Shown here: positions 5,861 to 13,776 of the stretch, piece after piece
How the letters are laid out: each line of letters starts with the position of its first letter
How positions within the stretch are numbered: position 1 is the stretch's first letter
Source of the DNA: a virus
DNA: 58,023 bases
Reading direction: 5' to 3' (one strand)
Virus record (IMG/VR): IMGVR_UViG_3300030103_005593
Span: 1-58,023 of that record
Notes under the pieces: generated by a model
Told to the model about the DNA's origin: nothing
Databases searched by the model: none
What the model saw: only the letters and a program-made list of their open reading frames with translations
Program-made: the position numbers and the translations under genes

Positions 5861-6745
5861 ATGTTAGATTTAAGTAAAAGTCAAGAGTTAAGTAAAGATG
5901 AGTTAAGAGAGATCGCTCCAAGTATCTTCTCAACTAAGCCTTCTCCCGAGGTATCAAAGAAATATTCACATATTCCAACTGATAAGTTAATTGATGATAT
6001 GAAATTATTAGGTTGGAAAGCTATTGATGCTAAGGAAGTTAATGCTAGACAAAAAAGTACTAGAGGTTTCCAAAAACACCTTGTAGTATTTAGAAATCCT
6101 GATATTGTAATTAATCATAATCCAAATGGTTTAACTAAAGATAGTACTTCTCCTACAGGATGGAGAAATTCAGATGGTACTTTCGGTAAGAAAAATAGTG
6201 TTGATACTGTTTTTCCACAAATCCTATTAACTAATTCACATGATGGTAAAAATGCATTTACCTTTACTGCAGGATTATTTAGAATGATCTGTGAAAATGG
6301 TTTAGTTGTTTCTACTAATGAATTTGAAAAAGTAGCAATTAGACATATGGGGTATGATTTTGATGAATTACAAAAGCAAATTACTGAAATGGTTGAAAAA
6401 TTACCATTAACTGTAGAATCAATGAATAAAATGATTGATACTAAAATGGAGCAAAAAGCAATTGTTGATTTTGCTAAAGATATGCTTGCAGTTAGATTCC
6501 CAGAAGAGGAATTAAAAAGAATTACTATTGATATGGATGAATTTATTACTCCAGTTAGACCTGAAGATAAAGGGAAAGATTTATGGAGTGTATTTAATGT
6601 AATTCAAGAAAAAATCATTGAAGGTGATTTTGAGTATACAGTAGGTAGTAAGCATAGAAAAGCTAGACAAATTAAAAACTTTAAACAAGATATGGATTTG
6701 AATAGTAAAATGTTTGATATTGCACTTGAATACGTTAATGCTTAA
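5861..6745 (+). CDS. DUF932-like protein (294 aa)
   Basis: The sequence YSHIPTDKLIDDMKLLGW, then RGFQKHLVVFRNPD, then QILLTNSHDGKNAFTFTAGL with FRMICENGLVV is the usual order of conserved blocks in DUF932 / phage-plasmid-like proteins. Members occur in phages, plasmids and integrative elements and have no established activity. The length of about 290 residues fits the family. It has its own promoter at 5793 and a leader AATAAGAGTTATG resembling those of other middle genes. The stop overlaps the start of the following lipoprotein gene (TAATG), so the two are co-transcribed. Confidence 0.7.
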   Translation: MLDLSKSQELSKDELREIAPSIFSTKPSPEVSKKYSHIPTDKLIDDMKLLGWKAIDAKEVNARQKSTRGFQKHLVVFRNPDIVINHNPNGLTKDSTSPTGWRNSDGTFGKKNSVDTVFPQILLTNSHDGKNAFTFTAGLFRMICENGLVVSTNEFEKVAIRHMGYDFDELQKQITEMVEKLPLTVESMNKMIDTKMEQKAIVDFAKDMLAVRFPEEELKRITIDMDEFITPVRPEDKGKDLWSVFNVIQEKIIEGDFEYTVGSKHRKARQIKNFKQDMDLNSKMFDIALEYVNA

Positions 6746-7377
6746 TGAAAAAGTTTATTTACATAACCTTAATAAGTTTCCTTTGGGCGTGTAGCCCAGA
6801 GGAGCTTATTGAAAATTACCCATGTATAGGGGATTGTGATACAGCTTTTTATATTGATCCTTTAGTATCACCTGGTGTTTATCAAGACGAAAATGGATAT
6901 TGGCATATTGAACATCAAGGATATAATTATTTTACTATTAAAGGTAATACTAGTGAATTGCATCCTGATTATGTTGTTAATGATGTTCCCTTAATTGAAA
7001 CCGTTTTTGATTCTAATTATTGGGTTTGGATTGATAGTATAACATTTACAGTTCCATTATATAGTGTATTAAGTTATTTTACAGATGGTAATTATAATAA
7101 TCCAATTCCTATAGGCAATTTAACATATACTATAGAGGATATGGCTGATGTTCATCCTCCCTTAAATATTGTTGGTTATTCTGTAAACCCCAATCAGTGT
7201 TTTGATTGTCCTTATTCTGAAACACTTATAGGTACTTATAGTAAGTATAATTATACACCTCAACAACAAATATTTTTTGATAATGAAATGGTAGGAGATA
7301 CAGCTACAGTATTTGTAAAAACGGTATTTAATAGTGAAATTGAAGTTGAAAAAGAATTTAATATTATATTTGAATAA
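6745..7377 (+). CDS. Phage-encoded lipoprotein (210 aa)
   Basis: The first 16 residues are a lipoprotein signal peptide: KK, hydrophobic core FIYITLISFL, lipobox LWAC with C16 as lipidation site. The mature protein starts CSPEELIENY; acidic residues just after the Cys resemble the export signals that send Bacteroidota lipoproteins to the cell surface. The remainder is Asn/Tyr/Pro-rich and beta-type, with two further cysteine pairs (YPCIGDC and QCFDC). It is co-transcribed with the DUF932-like gene. A surface lipoprotein made early could block receptor use by competing phages; that role is inference. Confidence 0.75.
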   Translation: MKKFIYITLISFLWACSPEELIENYPCIGDCDTAFYIDPLVSPGVYQDENGYWHIEHQGYNYFTIKGNTSELHPDYVVNDVPLIETVFDSNYWVWIDSITFTVPLYSVLSYFTDGNYNNPIPIGNLTYTIEDMADVHPPLNIVGYSVNPNQCFDCPYSETLIGTYSKYNYTPQQQIFFDNEMVGDTATVFVKTVFNSEIEVEKEFNIIFE

Positions 7378-7514
7378 TGAATTATCAAATTAAAGAACAA
7401 TTGTATTTAAAAATAAATAAAGCCATTGATTCATTGGAATCTAGAGATATAAATGGTACCTTACTAATATTAGAAAGTTTAAGAAAAGAAATACAGGATA
7501 ATATTTACGATTAA
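7377..7514 (+). CDS. Small helical protein (45 aa)
   Basis: Starts at the ATG overlapping the lipoprotein stop (TAATG). The 45 residues are mostly helical (MNYQIKEQLYLKINKAIDSL then LLILESLRKEIQDNIYD). No motif. The overlap and the tight spacing to the next gene support translation. Confidence 0.5.
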   Translation: MNYQIKEQLYLKINKAIDSLESRDINGTLLILESLRKEIQDNIYD

Positions 7515-7518
7515 AATT

Positions 7519-7701
7519 ATGACAAAAGAAGAACAAAAAATAGAATTAATTAATGACCTAATTGCTACTTCAACCGTGTTAGATGAATTATGGAATTATC
7601 ACCCTAATAACCCTGATAGAAAAGATGTGGTTAATGAATATGAAACTCTTAAGAAAATTCAGAGTGATATTGAAAAAGAAATAGCTGAGTTGGAGAAGTA
7701 G
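7519..7701 (+). CDS. Small helical protein (60 aa)
   Basis: A 60-residue charged protein, predicted as a helical hairpin: MTKEEQKIELINDLIATSTV, then YHPNNPDR as a turn, then a Lys/Glu-rich helix ending EKEIAELEK. No family recognised. It ends just before a late-type promoter for the nuclease gene. Confidence 0.55.
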   Translation: MTKEEQKIELINDLIATSTVLDELWNYHPNNPDRKDVVNEYETLKKIQSDIEKEIAELEK

Positions 7702-7705
7702 TACA

Positions 7706-7716
7706 TATTTATAACC
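7706..7716 (+). promoter_or_regulatory. Candidate late promoter TATTTATAACC
   Basis: A late-type core with the ATG of the nuclease gene 11 bases downstream of its end, in the same arrangement as at 10575 and 13754. It lacks the AAAA 3' extension of the strongest copies. Confidence 0.45.
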
Positions 7717-7726
7717 AAACGTTATT

Positions 7727-8071
7727 ATGTACATATATAAAGCAAAATGTTTAAGAGTCGTTGATGGAGATACCGTTGATGCTCAAATAGACTTAGGATT
7801 TGATACCCATAAAGTCATCAGAATAAGATTAGTTGGTGTTAATGCTGCCGAATCTCGTACTCGTGATCTTGAAGAAAAAGCAAGGGGTTTAGCTGCTAAA
7901 CAATTTGTAAAAGATATTTTAAGTAAACATAAAAATGAATTTATTTTGCACTCTCAAGGTGTTGGTAAGTATGGAAGATGTTTAGGAGAAATATTTTTAG
8001 GGGATGTAAAACTAAATGATTTATTAATTACAGAAGGACATGCTGTAGAATATTTTGGAGGTAAAAGATGA
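7727..8071 (+). CDS. Thermonuclease (SNase-like) family protein
   Basis: A 114-residue minimal staphylococcal-nuclease domain (OB fold). The sequence RVVDGDTVDAQIDLGF (D13, D15) is the family's entry motif, RIRLVGVNAAES supplies R34 and E42 at the spacing of R35 and E43 in the S. aureus enzyme, and GKYGR supplies R84. The position matching Asp40 of the S. aureus enzyme is N39. No signal peptide is present, so it should act in the cytoplasm, for example on host DNA or RNA, or be packaged. It overlaps the next gene by four bases. Family call is firm; substrate is not. Confidence 0.85.
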   Translation: MYIYKAKCLRVVDGDTVDAQIDLGFDTHKVIRIRLVGVNAAESRTRDLEEKARGLAAKQFVKDILSKHKNEFILHSQGVGKYGRCLGEIFLGDVKLNDLLITEGHAVEYFGGKR

Positions 8072-8493
8072 TAGATAAGGATAAAATATTTCAATTGTTT
8101 GTTGATGGGAAAGAAATTAGTGATGAAAAAACTAAATCTGAGATAAAAGAATTTATGAACGGCCCATTTGCTAAGATTGGAATGTTTGTTAAATTAATCC
8201 AAAACCATAAAATATTCCATCAAAAACTTGAAAAATTTCTTAAAAAAGAACAACCTAATTATAATGTCCAATCTACTAAAGAAGCATCGGAACATACGAT
8301 TTATAACAGATCGTGGTCATATATTAAAAATATTAGTTTAGATGATAGTGATGATGTAAATGCAATTATAAATTTTGACAATAAGGTATTCAATCAGGCA
8401 TTAGAAGGTGCTATTAGATTTTTTGAACAGTATGAGGAATATGAAAAATGTGCCCATCTCCATAATATTCAGGAAGTAGTTAAAAGAATTTAA
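8068..8493 (+). CDS. Hypothetical protein (141 aa)
   Basis: A soluble, charged, mainly helical protein translationally coupled to the thermonuclease gene (ATGA overlap). Around residues 25-60 it is Lys/Phe-rich (FAKIGMFVKLIQNHKIFHQK). The C-terminal part has an aromatic/acidic stretch (FFEQYEEYEKCAHLHN) with a CxHxH cluster that could bind metal. The coupling suggests a partner or inhibitor of the nuclease; this is inference from position only. Confidence 0.6.
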   Translation: MIDKDKIFQLFVDGKEISDEKTKSEIKEFMNGPFAKIGMFVKLIQNHKIFHQKLEKFLKKEQPNYNVQSTKEASEHTIYNRSWSYIKNISLDDSDDVNAIINFDNKVFNQALEGAIRFFEQYEEYEKCAHLHNIQEVVKRI

Positions 8494-8500
8494 AAAATAA

Positions 8501-8532
8501 TTTGGATTAGTAAAATACTCCACGTACCTTAG
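8501..8532 (+). promoter_or_regulatory. Weak Bacteroidota-type promoter candidate
   Basis: TTTG at 8501-8504, exactly 20 nt, then TACCTTAG at 8525-8532. Spacing is identical to the stronger promoters, but the spacer lacks the GCTACCCAGG box. It would serve the genes at 8627 and 8805. The rest of 8494-8626 holds no gene. Confidence 0.4.
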
Positions 8533-8626
8533 GATTACAGGTTTGTTAGAAAAAAGGGAATAAGAAGGAGTGGGAATAAAGGTAATAAAAGGGTTATGAG
8601 ACACCCTGTTAATCAATAAAATAAAT

Positions 8627-8791
8627 ATGAAAAATCAAGAATACGTTATCAGATTACTTGAAAGGTTAGAAGATAAATTCGCACAATTAGAATTTATAAC
8701 TACCAGACAAGAACCATTAGAAACTTATAAGAAAGTTATTAATGAAAGCAAAGAAATAATATCAGACGTTAAATCAGCAATAGAAAGATAA
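8627..8791 (+). CDS. Small helical protein (54 aa)
   Basis: A 54-residue charged, helix-rich frame (MKNQEYVIRLLERLEDKFAQ then EPLETYKKVINESKEI and VKSAIER). It ends 13 bases before the HD-protein start and shares its transcript. No family recognised; resembles other small coiled-coil proteins in this phage. Confidence 0.5.
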   Translation: MKNQEYVIRLLERLEDKFAQLEFITTRQEPLETYKKVINESKEIISDVKSAIER

Positions 8792-8804
8792 ATAAATAAA
8801 GGTT

Positions 8805-9578
8805 ATGAAATTAACAGCAGAACAAATCCAATCAAATTGGGAAGTATTCCTAAACAATATAAAAGTACACATCCCAGGAAATAGGGGTGAGCAATTGATT
8901 AATTTTTATAAACGTTACGAAGAACGTGTTATATTAATGCCAGCTGCTCATAAAAAAGAATATCATGGGGCATTCCCAGGAGGTTATGTTGCTCATGTAA
9001 ATAGAGTAGTTGATGGATCCCTTAGATTATATGATATGTGGGAAGAAATGGGTTGTGATATGACTACATTTACTAAAGAAGAATTAGTATTCTCTGCTAT
9101 TAATCATGACCTAGGTAAAATGGGAGATAAAGACCATGAATCATATATCCCTCAGACCGACCAATGGAGAAAAGATAAGCTAGGTGAGGATTACATGTTT
9201 AATAAACAATTAGCATTTTGTTCTGTACCTGATAGAGGTTTATTTTTATTACAACAGCATGATATTTCTTATTCATTTAATGAAATGGTAGCCATTCAAA
9301 CTCATGATGGTTTATACGATGATGCTAATGTAAAATATCTTAAAACTTTCTTACCTGAACAAAAACCCCGTACATCACTTCCATATATCTTACACCAGGC
9401 AGATTTAATGGCTGCTCGTATAGAATTTGAACAGGAATGGTTACCTAAATTAAAAGAAAAAAATAGCGTGGAACCACAAAAAAAGAATTTTACCTTAAAG
9501 TCAAAATCAACAGCAAAATCAAAGGCCCTAAATACAGTTTCAAGCCCAGGGTTGAAAAATATGCTAGATAGTTTATGA
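8805..9578 (+). CDS. HD-domain protein (putative phosphohydrolase)
   Basis: A 257-residue protein with an HD-type metal site: H64 in FPGGYVAHVNRVVD, H101-D102 in SAINHDLGKMGD, further H152 and H167-D168, and D200 in LHQADLMAAR. This H...HD...D order is that of metal-dependent phosphohydrolases acting on nucleotides or cyclic nucleotides. A C-terminal tail of about 40 residues is Lys/Ser-rich and probably disordered. The start is fixed by the leader AATAAAGGTTATG. In a phage it could adjust dNTP pools or remove signalling nucleotides used in host defence; neither is shown. It overlaps the next gene by four bases. Confidence 0.75.
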   Translation: MKLTAEQIQSNWEVFLNNIKVHIPGNRGEQLINFYKRYEERVILMPAAHKKEYHGAFPGGYVAHVNRVVDGSLRLYDMWEEMGCDMTTFTKEELVFSAINHDLGKMGDKDHESYIPQTDQWRKDKLGEDYMFNKQLAFCSVPDRGLFLLQQHDISYSFNEMVAIQTHDGLYDDANVKYLKTFLPEQKPRTSLPYILHQADLMAARIEFEQEWLPKLKEKNSVEPQKKNFTLKSKSTAKSKALNTVSSPGLKNMLDSL

Positions 9579-9850
9579 TATTAGAGATTATAATTGGAAT
9601 ATTGGGTTTATTAGTCGTTATCTTAGGGTATACGACTTTTAACCTTTTACGTAAAAATGAAAGAGCAGAAGATATTATAGTTCAGTATAATGATTATTTA
9701 ACTGAATTTAATAAACAGATTTCATTTACAAGTGAACGTTTATCTAAAATAGATGCTAAGGGTACATTTGAAAGTGATGATGAAATTGGTTGGTTTTTTA
9801 AGCAAATAAAAAATTTACAGGAGGGAATAGATAAATTCCGCATTAACTAA
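9575..9850 (+). CDS. Small membrane-anchored coiled-coil protein (91 aa)
   Basis: Residues 2-24 are hydrophobic (ILEIIIGILGLLVVILGYTT), followed by a charged helical region (EDIIVQYNDYLTEFNKQISF and on). This is the same layout as the minus-strand protein at 3074-3481. It is translationally coupled to the HD-domain gene and ends four bases before the sigma-factor gene. No family recognised. Confidence 0.6.
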   Translation: MILEIIIGILGLLVVILGYTTFNLLRKNERAEDIIVQYNDYLTEFNKQISFTSERLSKIDAKGTFESDDEIGWFFKQIKNLQEGIDKFRIN

Positions 9851-9853
9851 CTA

Positions 9854-10558
9854 ATGGTAAGAAAAAGAAGAAAAAAGAGTAAAAATTATTTTACTCAAGA
9901 GACAGAGGACTATATTGTAAAATACAATAATGAACCAGACCCAGAAGTAAGAAGTAAGATATATGAAGAACATATCCATTATCCTTTTTTTAAACTCACC
10001 CAAAATATCATTCATACATTTAAATTTTACCATACAGAAGTAGAAAATTTAGAACATCTTCAACATGAAATAATTACATTTCTTTTATCTAAAATGCATT
10101 TATTTGACCCAGGTAGGGGAGCAAAAGCATATTCTTACTTTGGTACTATAGTAAAACGTTGGTTAATATTATATAATACTAAAAATTATAATAAAAAAAT
10201 TAAAAAAGTTGAGGTTGATATTTTAACCGGTGAAAATTCTACTCATATCTACAATATAGGAGATGATAAAGTAAAAAGTGATTTAGATAAGTATGTTGAT
10301 TTATTTGTAACATACACTAGTGAAAATATTTTAGAATTATTCCCAAAGAAAAATGATGCTCAAATAGCAGATGCAATTTTAGAATTATTTAGAAAAAGGG
10401 AGTCAATAGAAGTATTTAATAAAAAAGCATTATATATCTACATTAGAGAAATGGTAGATGTTAAAACTCCCAAAATTACTAAAATAGCAGACAAACTTCA
10501 CGATATATTTAAATCACAATATATATTTTATTTAGAAAACGGCTACGCTAGATTCTAA
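9854..10558 (+). CDS. Probable late-transcription sigma factor (gp55-like)
   Basis: A 234-residue basic protein. Residues about 36-110 read like sigma-70 region 2: a helix with PFFKLTQNIIHTFKFYH, an acidic helix LEHLQHEIITFLLSKMHLFD, then PGRGAKAYSYFGTIVKRWLI, the equivalent of the 'FDPxxGxxFxxYxxxxxRxxL' segment that melts the -10 region. The C-terminal 90 residues are helical with no clear region 4, as in T4 gp55, which needs only a -10-type element. A very basic N-terminus (MVRKRRKKSK) precedes region 2. Its presence beside recurrent -10-only promoters of structural genes supports the assignment. Alternative: another small phage sigma-like regulator. Confidence 0.6.
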   Translation: MVRKRRKKSKNYFTQETEDYIVKYNNEPDPEVRSKIYEEHIHYPFFKLTQNIIHTFKFYHTEVENLEHLQHEIITFLLSKMHLFDPGRGAKAYSYFGTIVKRWLILYNTKNYNKKIKKVEVDILTGENSTHIYNIGDDKVKSDLDKYVDLFVTYTSENILELFPKKNDAQIADAILELFRKRESIEVFNKKALYIYIREMVDVKTPKITKIADKLHDIFKSQYIFYLENGYARF

Positions 10559-10574
10559 CCCTTTTCTATATCCA

Positions 10575-10588
10575 TATTTATAACAAAA
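10575..10588 (+). promoter_or_regulatory. Candidate late promoter TATTTATAACAAAA
   Basis: A late-type core ending eight bases before the ATG at 10596, the first gene of the baseplate module. Confidence 0.55.
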
Positions 10589-10595
10589 TAACATT

Positions 10596-10952
10596 ATGGG
10601 ATCATTAGATAATATTGTATTTAAAAAGAAAAAATTTTCGGATATATTAAGCGAAATTTACGATAACCAAAAAAGAAAAGAAGCCCAAATCACCGGATTA
10701 ATATCGGAATTAAAACCTTTAATTAATGATATAGGTGATGCTACTTTAATTGTTCCACTTATTAAAGAATATATGGAAATTGGTGTTCGTAACGATGAAC
10801 AATTAATTAAAATGGCTACTATAGTACAGCGTGCGCTTAACAATAGCAGCGGTGAAGATTCACTTGGTATAACGGATGAAGAAAAAAAACAATTAATGGA
10901 AGAATTAGATAAATTAAATTCTAATTTCGAAGAAAAAAAGGATGGCAAATAA
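10596..10952 (+). CDS. Hypothetical protein (118 aa), head of baseplate operon
   Basis: A helical, charged protein (NIVFKKKKFSDILSEIYDNQ near the N-terminus; LIKEYMEIGVRNDEQLIKMA in the middle; Glu/Lys-rich end). It overlaps the gp5-like gene by 11 bases, so the two are coupled. Position and length suggest a baseplate assembly factor or small hub component. No family recognised. Confidence 0.55.
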   Translation: MGSLDNIVFKKKKFSDILSEIYDNQKRKEAQITGLISELKPLINDIGDATLIVPLIKEYMEIGVRNDEQLIKMATIVQRALNNSSGEDSLGITDEEKKQLMEELDKLNSNFEEKKDGK

Positions 10953-12258
10953 TTTAGGATTTAGTGGATTAAATAATACCCTTAATTCTCAAGACCCTAC
11001 CCAAGAAATATTCCAAAATTTAAATATATTAAATAATAAATTTATTTCTGGGAGAGTAGTTGATATTATTATTAGTAACACTCATCCTTTATTTAATGAA
11101 GAAGGAGGTTGGGGAGGCTTAGGTACTATATTTTTTGAATCAACGGATAATTTAACACAAAATAAACCAGAGGTACAATCTTCGGCCCAACCTTTAATAC
11201 CATATTTAAAAAATTATCCTTTAGTAAATGAAATAGTAATAATATTTTCATTACCTTCTAAAAATGTAGATCCCACATCTCAAAATTCATTAATTAATAG
11301 ATATTATTATGTAAACCCAATTAGCCTTTGGAATAGTAATCATCATAATGCATACCCAAACACATATCAACCTAGCACAAACAACCCACCAGAAAAAACA
11401 TACCAAGAAATAGAATCAGGCTCTCCTAGAGTAAATAAACCTAACCAAGAAGAAATTACTTTAAATAGCCCATTAATCGGAGGCACATTTGAAGAAAGAT
11501 CAAACGTTCACCCCATAATGCCATTTGCAGGGGATATAATAAATGAAGGAAGATGGGGTAATTCTATAAGATTAGGAAGTACAGTTACTGGTTCTAATAA
11601 CACAAGTGATTATCAAAGCACATGGTCCGATGTAGGTAATAATGGAGATCCTATTATGATATTTAAAAATGGTCAACCAACAGATTCTGGAGAATCGGGG
11701 TGGTTACCTATAGTAGAAAACATTAAAAAGGATTTATCTTCTATTTATATGACTTCTTATCAAAAGATAAGATTAAGAGCGGCAAGTGAAAACTTCTCAG
11801 CACTATCACCAGAACCCCTTTTACCAAGAGAATATTTTAACCCTCAAATTATTTTAAATTCTGGACGATTAATATTTAACGCTAATGAAGATAGTATTAT
11901 AATTAGTGCTAATGATTCTGTAGCAATATCATCAAATAAACAAATAGGATTAACATCAGATACAGTTAGTATAGTCGCAGATAAAATTAAATTAGGGAAT
12001 GCTGCTGCAGACACACCAGCCATTTTAGGGGGTCCTTTTATAGAGCAATTTAGAGTTTTAGTTGAACAAATTCAAACATTAGGTTTTGCATGTTCAAGTT
12101 TAGAAGGGTATGATCCAACTGCTACTAATATAGAAACAACAGGAATTGATGCTGCGGGTCAAGCTTTGGAAGAAACATGTCAAAATATATTAAATTTACT
12201 ACCTAGTGAAAATAAATCAACTTCACCTTTATTGTCTAATAATATAAGAGTATCATAA
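10942..12258 (+). CDS. Baseplate hub / central spike protein (gp5-like)
   Basis: A 438-residue protein. After about 35 residues comes an OB-fold-like barrel: GRVVDIIISNTHPLF, then YLKNYPLVNEIVIIFSLPS and YYYVNPISLWNSNHHNAYP, the arrangement seen in hub proteins of marine T4-like phages. A central block (MPFAGDIINEGRWGNSIRLG, residues about 193-212) is the typical last strand-rich part of this domain. Residues 305-355 hold strand repeats (IIISANDSVAISSNKQIGL and following), as in the triangular beta-helix of spikes. No lysozyme domain is visible. It would cap the tube and pierce the outer membrane. Confidence 0.6.
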   Translation: MANNLGFSGLNNTLNSQDPTQEIFQNLNILNNKFISGRVVDIIISNTHPLFNEEGGWGGLGTIFFESTDNLTQNKPEVQSSAQPLIPYLKNYPLVNEIVIIFSLPSKNVDPTSQNSLINRYYYVNPISLWNSNHHNAYPNTYQPSTNNPPEKTYQEIESGSPRVNKPNQEEITLNSPLIGGTFEERSNVHPIMPFAGDIINEGRWGNSIRLGSTVTGSNNTSDYQSTWSDVGNNGDPIMIFKNGQPTDSGESGWLPIVENIKKDLSSIYMTSYQKIRLRAASENFSALSPEPLLPREYFNPQIILNSGRLIFNANEDSIIISANDSVAISSNKQIGLTSDTVSIVADKIKLGNAAADTPAILGGPFIEQFRVLVEQIQTLGFACSSLEGYDPTATNIETTGIDAAGQALEETCQNILNLLPSENKSTSPLLSNNIRVS

Positions 12259-13748
12259 TGGAAGAATTAAACCCAAATAATGTTGGTGGAGTTGGTACTC
12301 AAACTTATTTAGCATCAGTTTCGACTATTGTAAATGGAGTAAATGATGTTGCTTACATTAATTTAATAACAATAAATGATGGTTCACTACAAACTGAAAC
12401 CGTTTCTTTATTAGAAGACCCTAGACCCAATAAATTTTCTGAACCTGAATTTAGTTTACCGAATGACCAATTAATACAAAATGCTTTAGAACAACTCCAA
12501 ATTGATGATAATGTAGAAATTGGCACTTACCTAATTCAGGAAACACAATACTTTGAAGTACCTAATACTATAAAGAAGGAATATATTATCCAAGGTACTG
12601 TAATTGACTTTTATAAACAAAAACCCATAAAAGGAGCAAAATTGTTGCTGCCTCTTCCTGGTACTAAATTTGATACCAAAACAGATAAAAATGGTAAATT
12701 TAAAATTAAGGCAACTTATCCTATAGATAAAGATACAGAGAAAGTTACCTTAAGACCTCCAATTTTAGTAACTGCAAATGGTTATATTCCAAAAAAGATA
12801 ACCCCATATGCCCTTGACCAAACAATAAGAGAAGATCTTAGAACTACTGAATTAAAGTCAACAAAAGGGTTAACTGATGAAGCTAAAGCTAAAATAGCAG
12901 CAGTTGGGAAAAAGATAATAGCTTCTATTCAAGCTTTAAAGGCAACAAAAATGTCATTTAAAGTTTTACTTAAAAAATTTGTTAAAATAGTTAAAGAAAG
13001 ATTAATTCCTTTTCTTTTAAACATGTTAGCTGCCTTTTTAATAGGTAAATTAAGTGATATTCTTTCTGGTAAATTATCAATACAAGACGCCCAAGCACCA
13101 TGTCCCACCCCAGAAGAAATAGCAAGATTAATTAATAAAAGAAATAGGGTTGTAAGACAGTTAAACCAAATATATAAAATATTAGATACTGCATTAAAAG
13201 TATCAGGAATTCTTGGTGGTGTAGCAACTATATTTTTAGTAGCAGCTGATATTATTAAAAAGATCCCATTACCTACATCTGTACCACCTGGAGTAGGTAT
13301 CCCAACTTCAGCAATTTTACAATTTCAAGATAAAATTAGCAAATTTGAGGCACTAGCTGAACTTTTACAAGCTATATCCTTTGCTTTAATGGGTGTTCTG
13401 TTTGTATTATTAGCTTTATTAAAACAAGCTATACAATTACTCAAATTGCTAGATTTCCAATTACAAAGATGTAGTGTAGATAATGAAGATTTAGAAAGTT
13501 TGAATTTTATTTTAGCTGATGATGTTGAAGAAGATACTACTCCTGATACATCTGTTAATGGATTTACATTACAAGTAAAAACTGATGTTAAGGGAGGAGT
13601 CGGATCATTAAAAAGAAGATTTGCAGTTGCTTTAAATACTCAAGGAGTACAAGCTTTAAAAGGAGAGCCTTCATTTAGTGCAAGTGAAAAAATACTTATT
13701 GATGAACTTGCATTTTATATCCGATCAAATAATTTAAAAGCTAATTAG
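12258..13748 (+). CDS. Baseplate-region protein with carboxypeptidase-regulatory-like domain and hydrophobic helices
   Basis: A 496-residue protein starting at an ATG overlapping the previous stop. Residues about 110-180 (IIQGTVIDFYKQKPIKGAKL, TKTDKNGKFKIKATYP, then VTANGYIPKK) match the carboxypeptidase-regulatory-like beta-sandwich. Three long hydrophobic helices follow, near residues 245-265, 310-335 and 370-395 (FALMGVLFVLLALLKQAIQL). Such a combination is unusual in a baseplate and would suit a protein that inserts in a membrane during ejection, or a tape-measure-like hub component. Function not established; neighbours place it in the hub or inner baseplate. Confidence 0.6.
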   Translation: MEELNPNNVGGVGTQTYLASVSTIVNGVNDVAYINLITINDGSLQTETVSLLEDPRPNKFSEPEFSLPNDQLIQNALEQLQIDDNVEIGTYLIQETQYFEVPNTIKKEYIIQGTVIDFYKQKPIKGAKLLLPLPGTKFDTKTDKNGKFKIKATYPIDKDTEKVTLRPPILVTANGYIPKKITPYALDQTIREDLRTTELKSTKGLTDEAKAKIAAVGKKIIASIQALKATKMSFKVLLKKFVKIVKERLIPFLLNMLAAFLIGKLSDILSGKLSIQDAQAPCPTPEEIARLINKRNRVVRQLNQIYKILDTALKVSGILGGVATIFLVAADIIKKIPLPTSVPPGVGIPTSAILQFQDKISKFEALAELLQAISFALMGVLFVLLALLKQAIQLLKLLDFQLQRCSVDNEDLESLNFILADDVEEDTTPDTSVNGFTLQVKTDVKGGVGSLKRRFAVALNTQGVQALKGEPSFSASEKILIDELAFYIRSNNLKAN

Positions 13749-13753
13749 TCTAA

Positions 13754-13767
13754 TATTTATAATAAAT
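13754..13767 (+). promoter_or_regulatory. Candidate late promoter TATTTATAATAAAT
   Basis: A late-type core between two structural genes, ending nine bases before the ATG at 13777. Confidence 0.6.
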
Positions 13768-13776
13768 CAATATACT

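Noticed and set aside
8401-8616. Antisense 71-residue frame with hydrophobic content
   Set aside because: It lies opposite the end of the 8068 gene and a promoter-like stretch, has no leader or coupled neighbour, and its composition reflects AT-rich antisense DNA.
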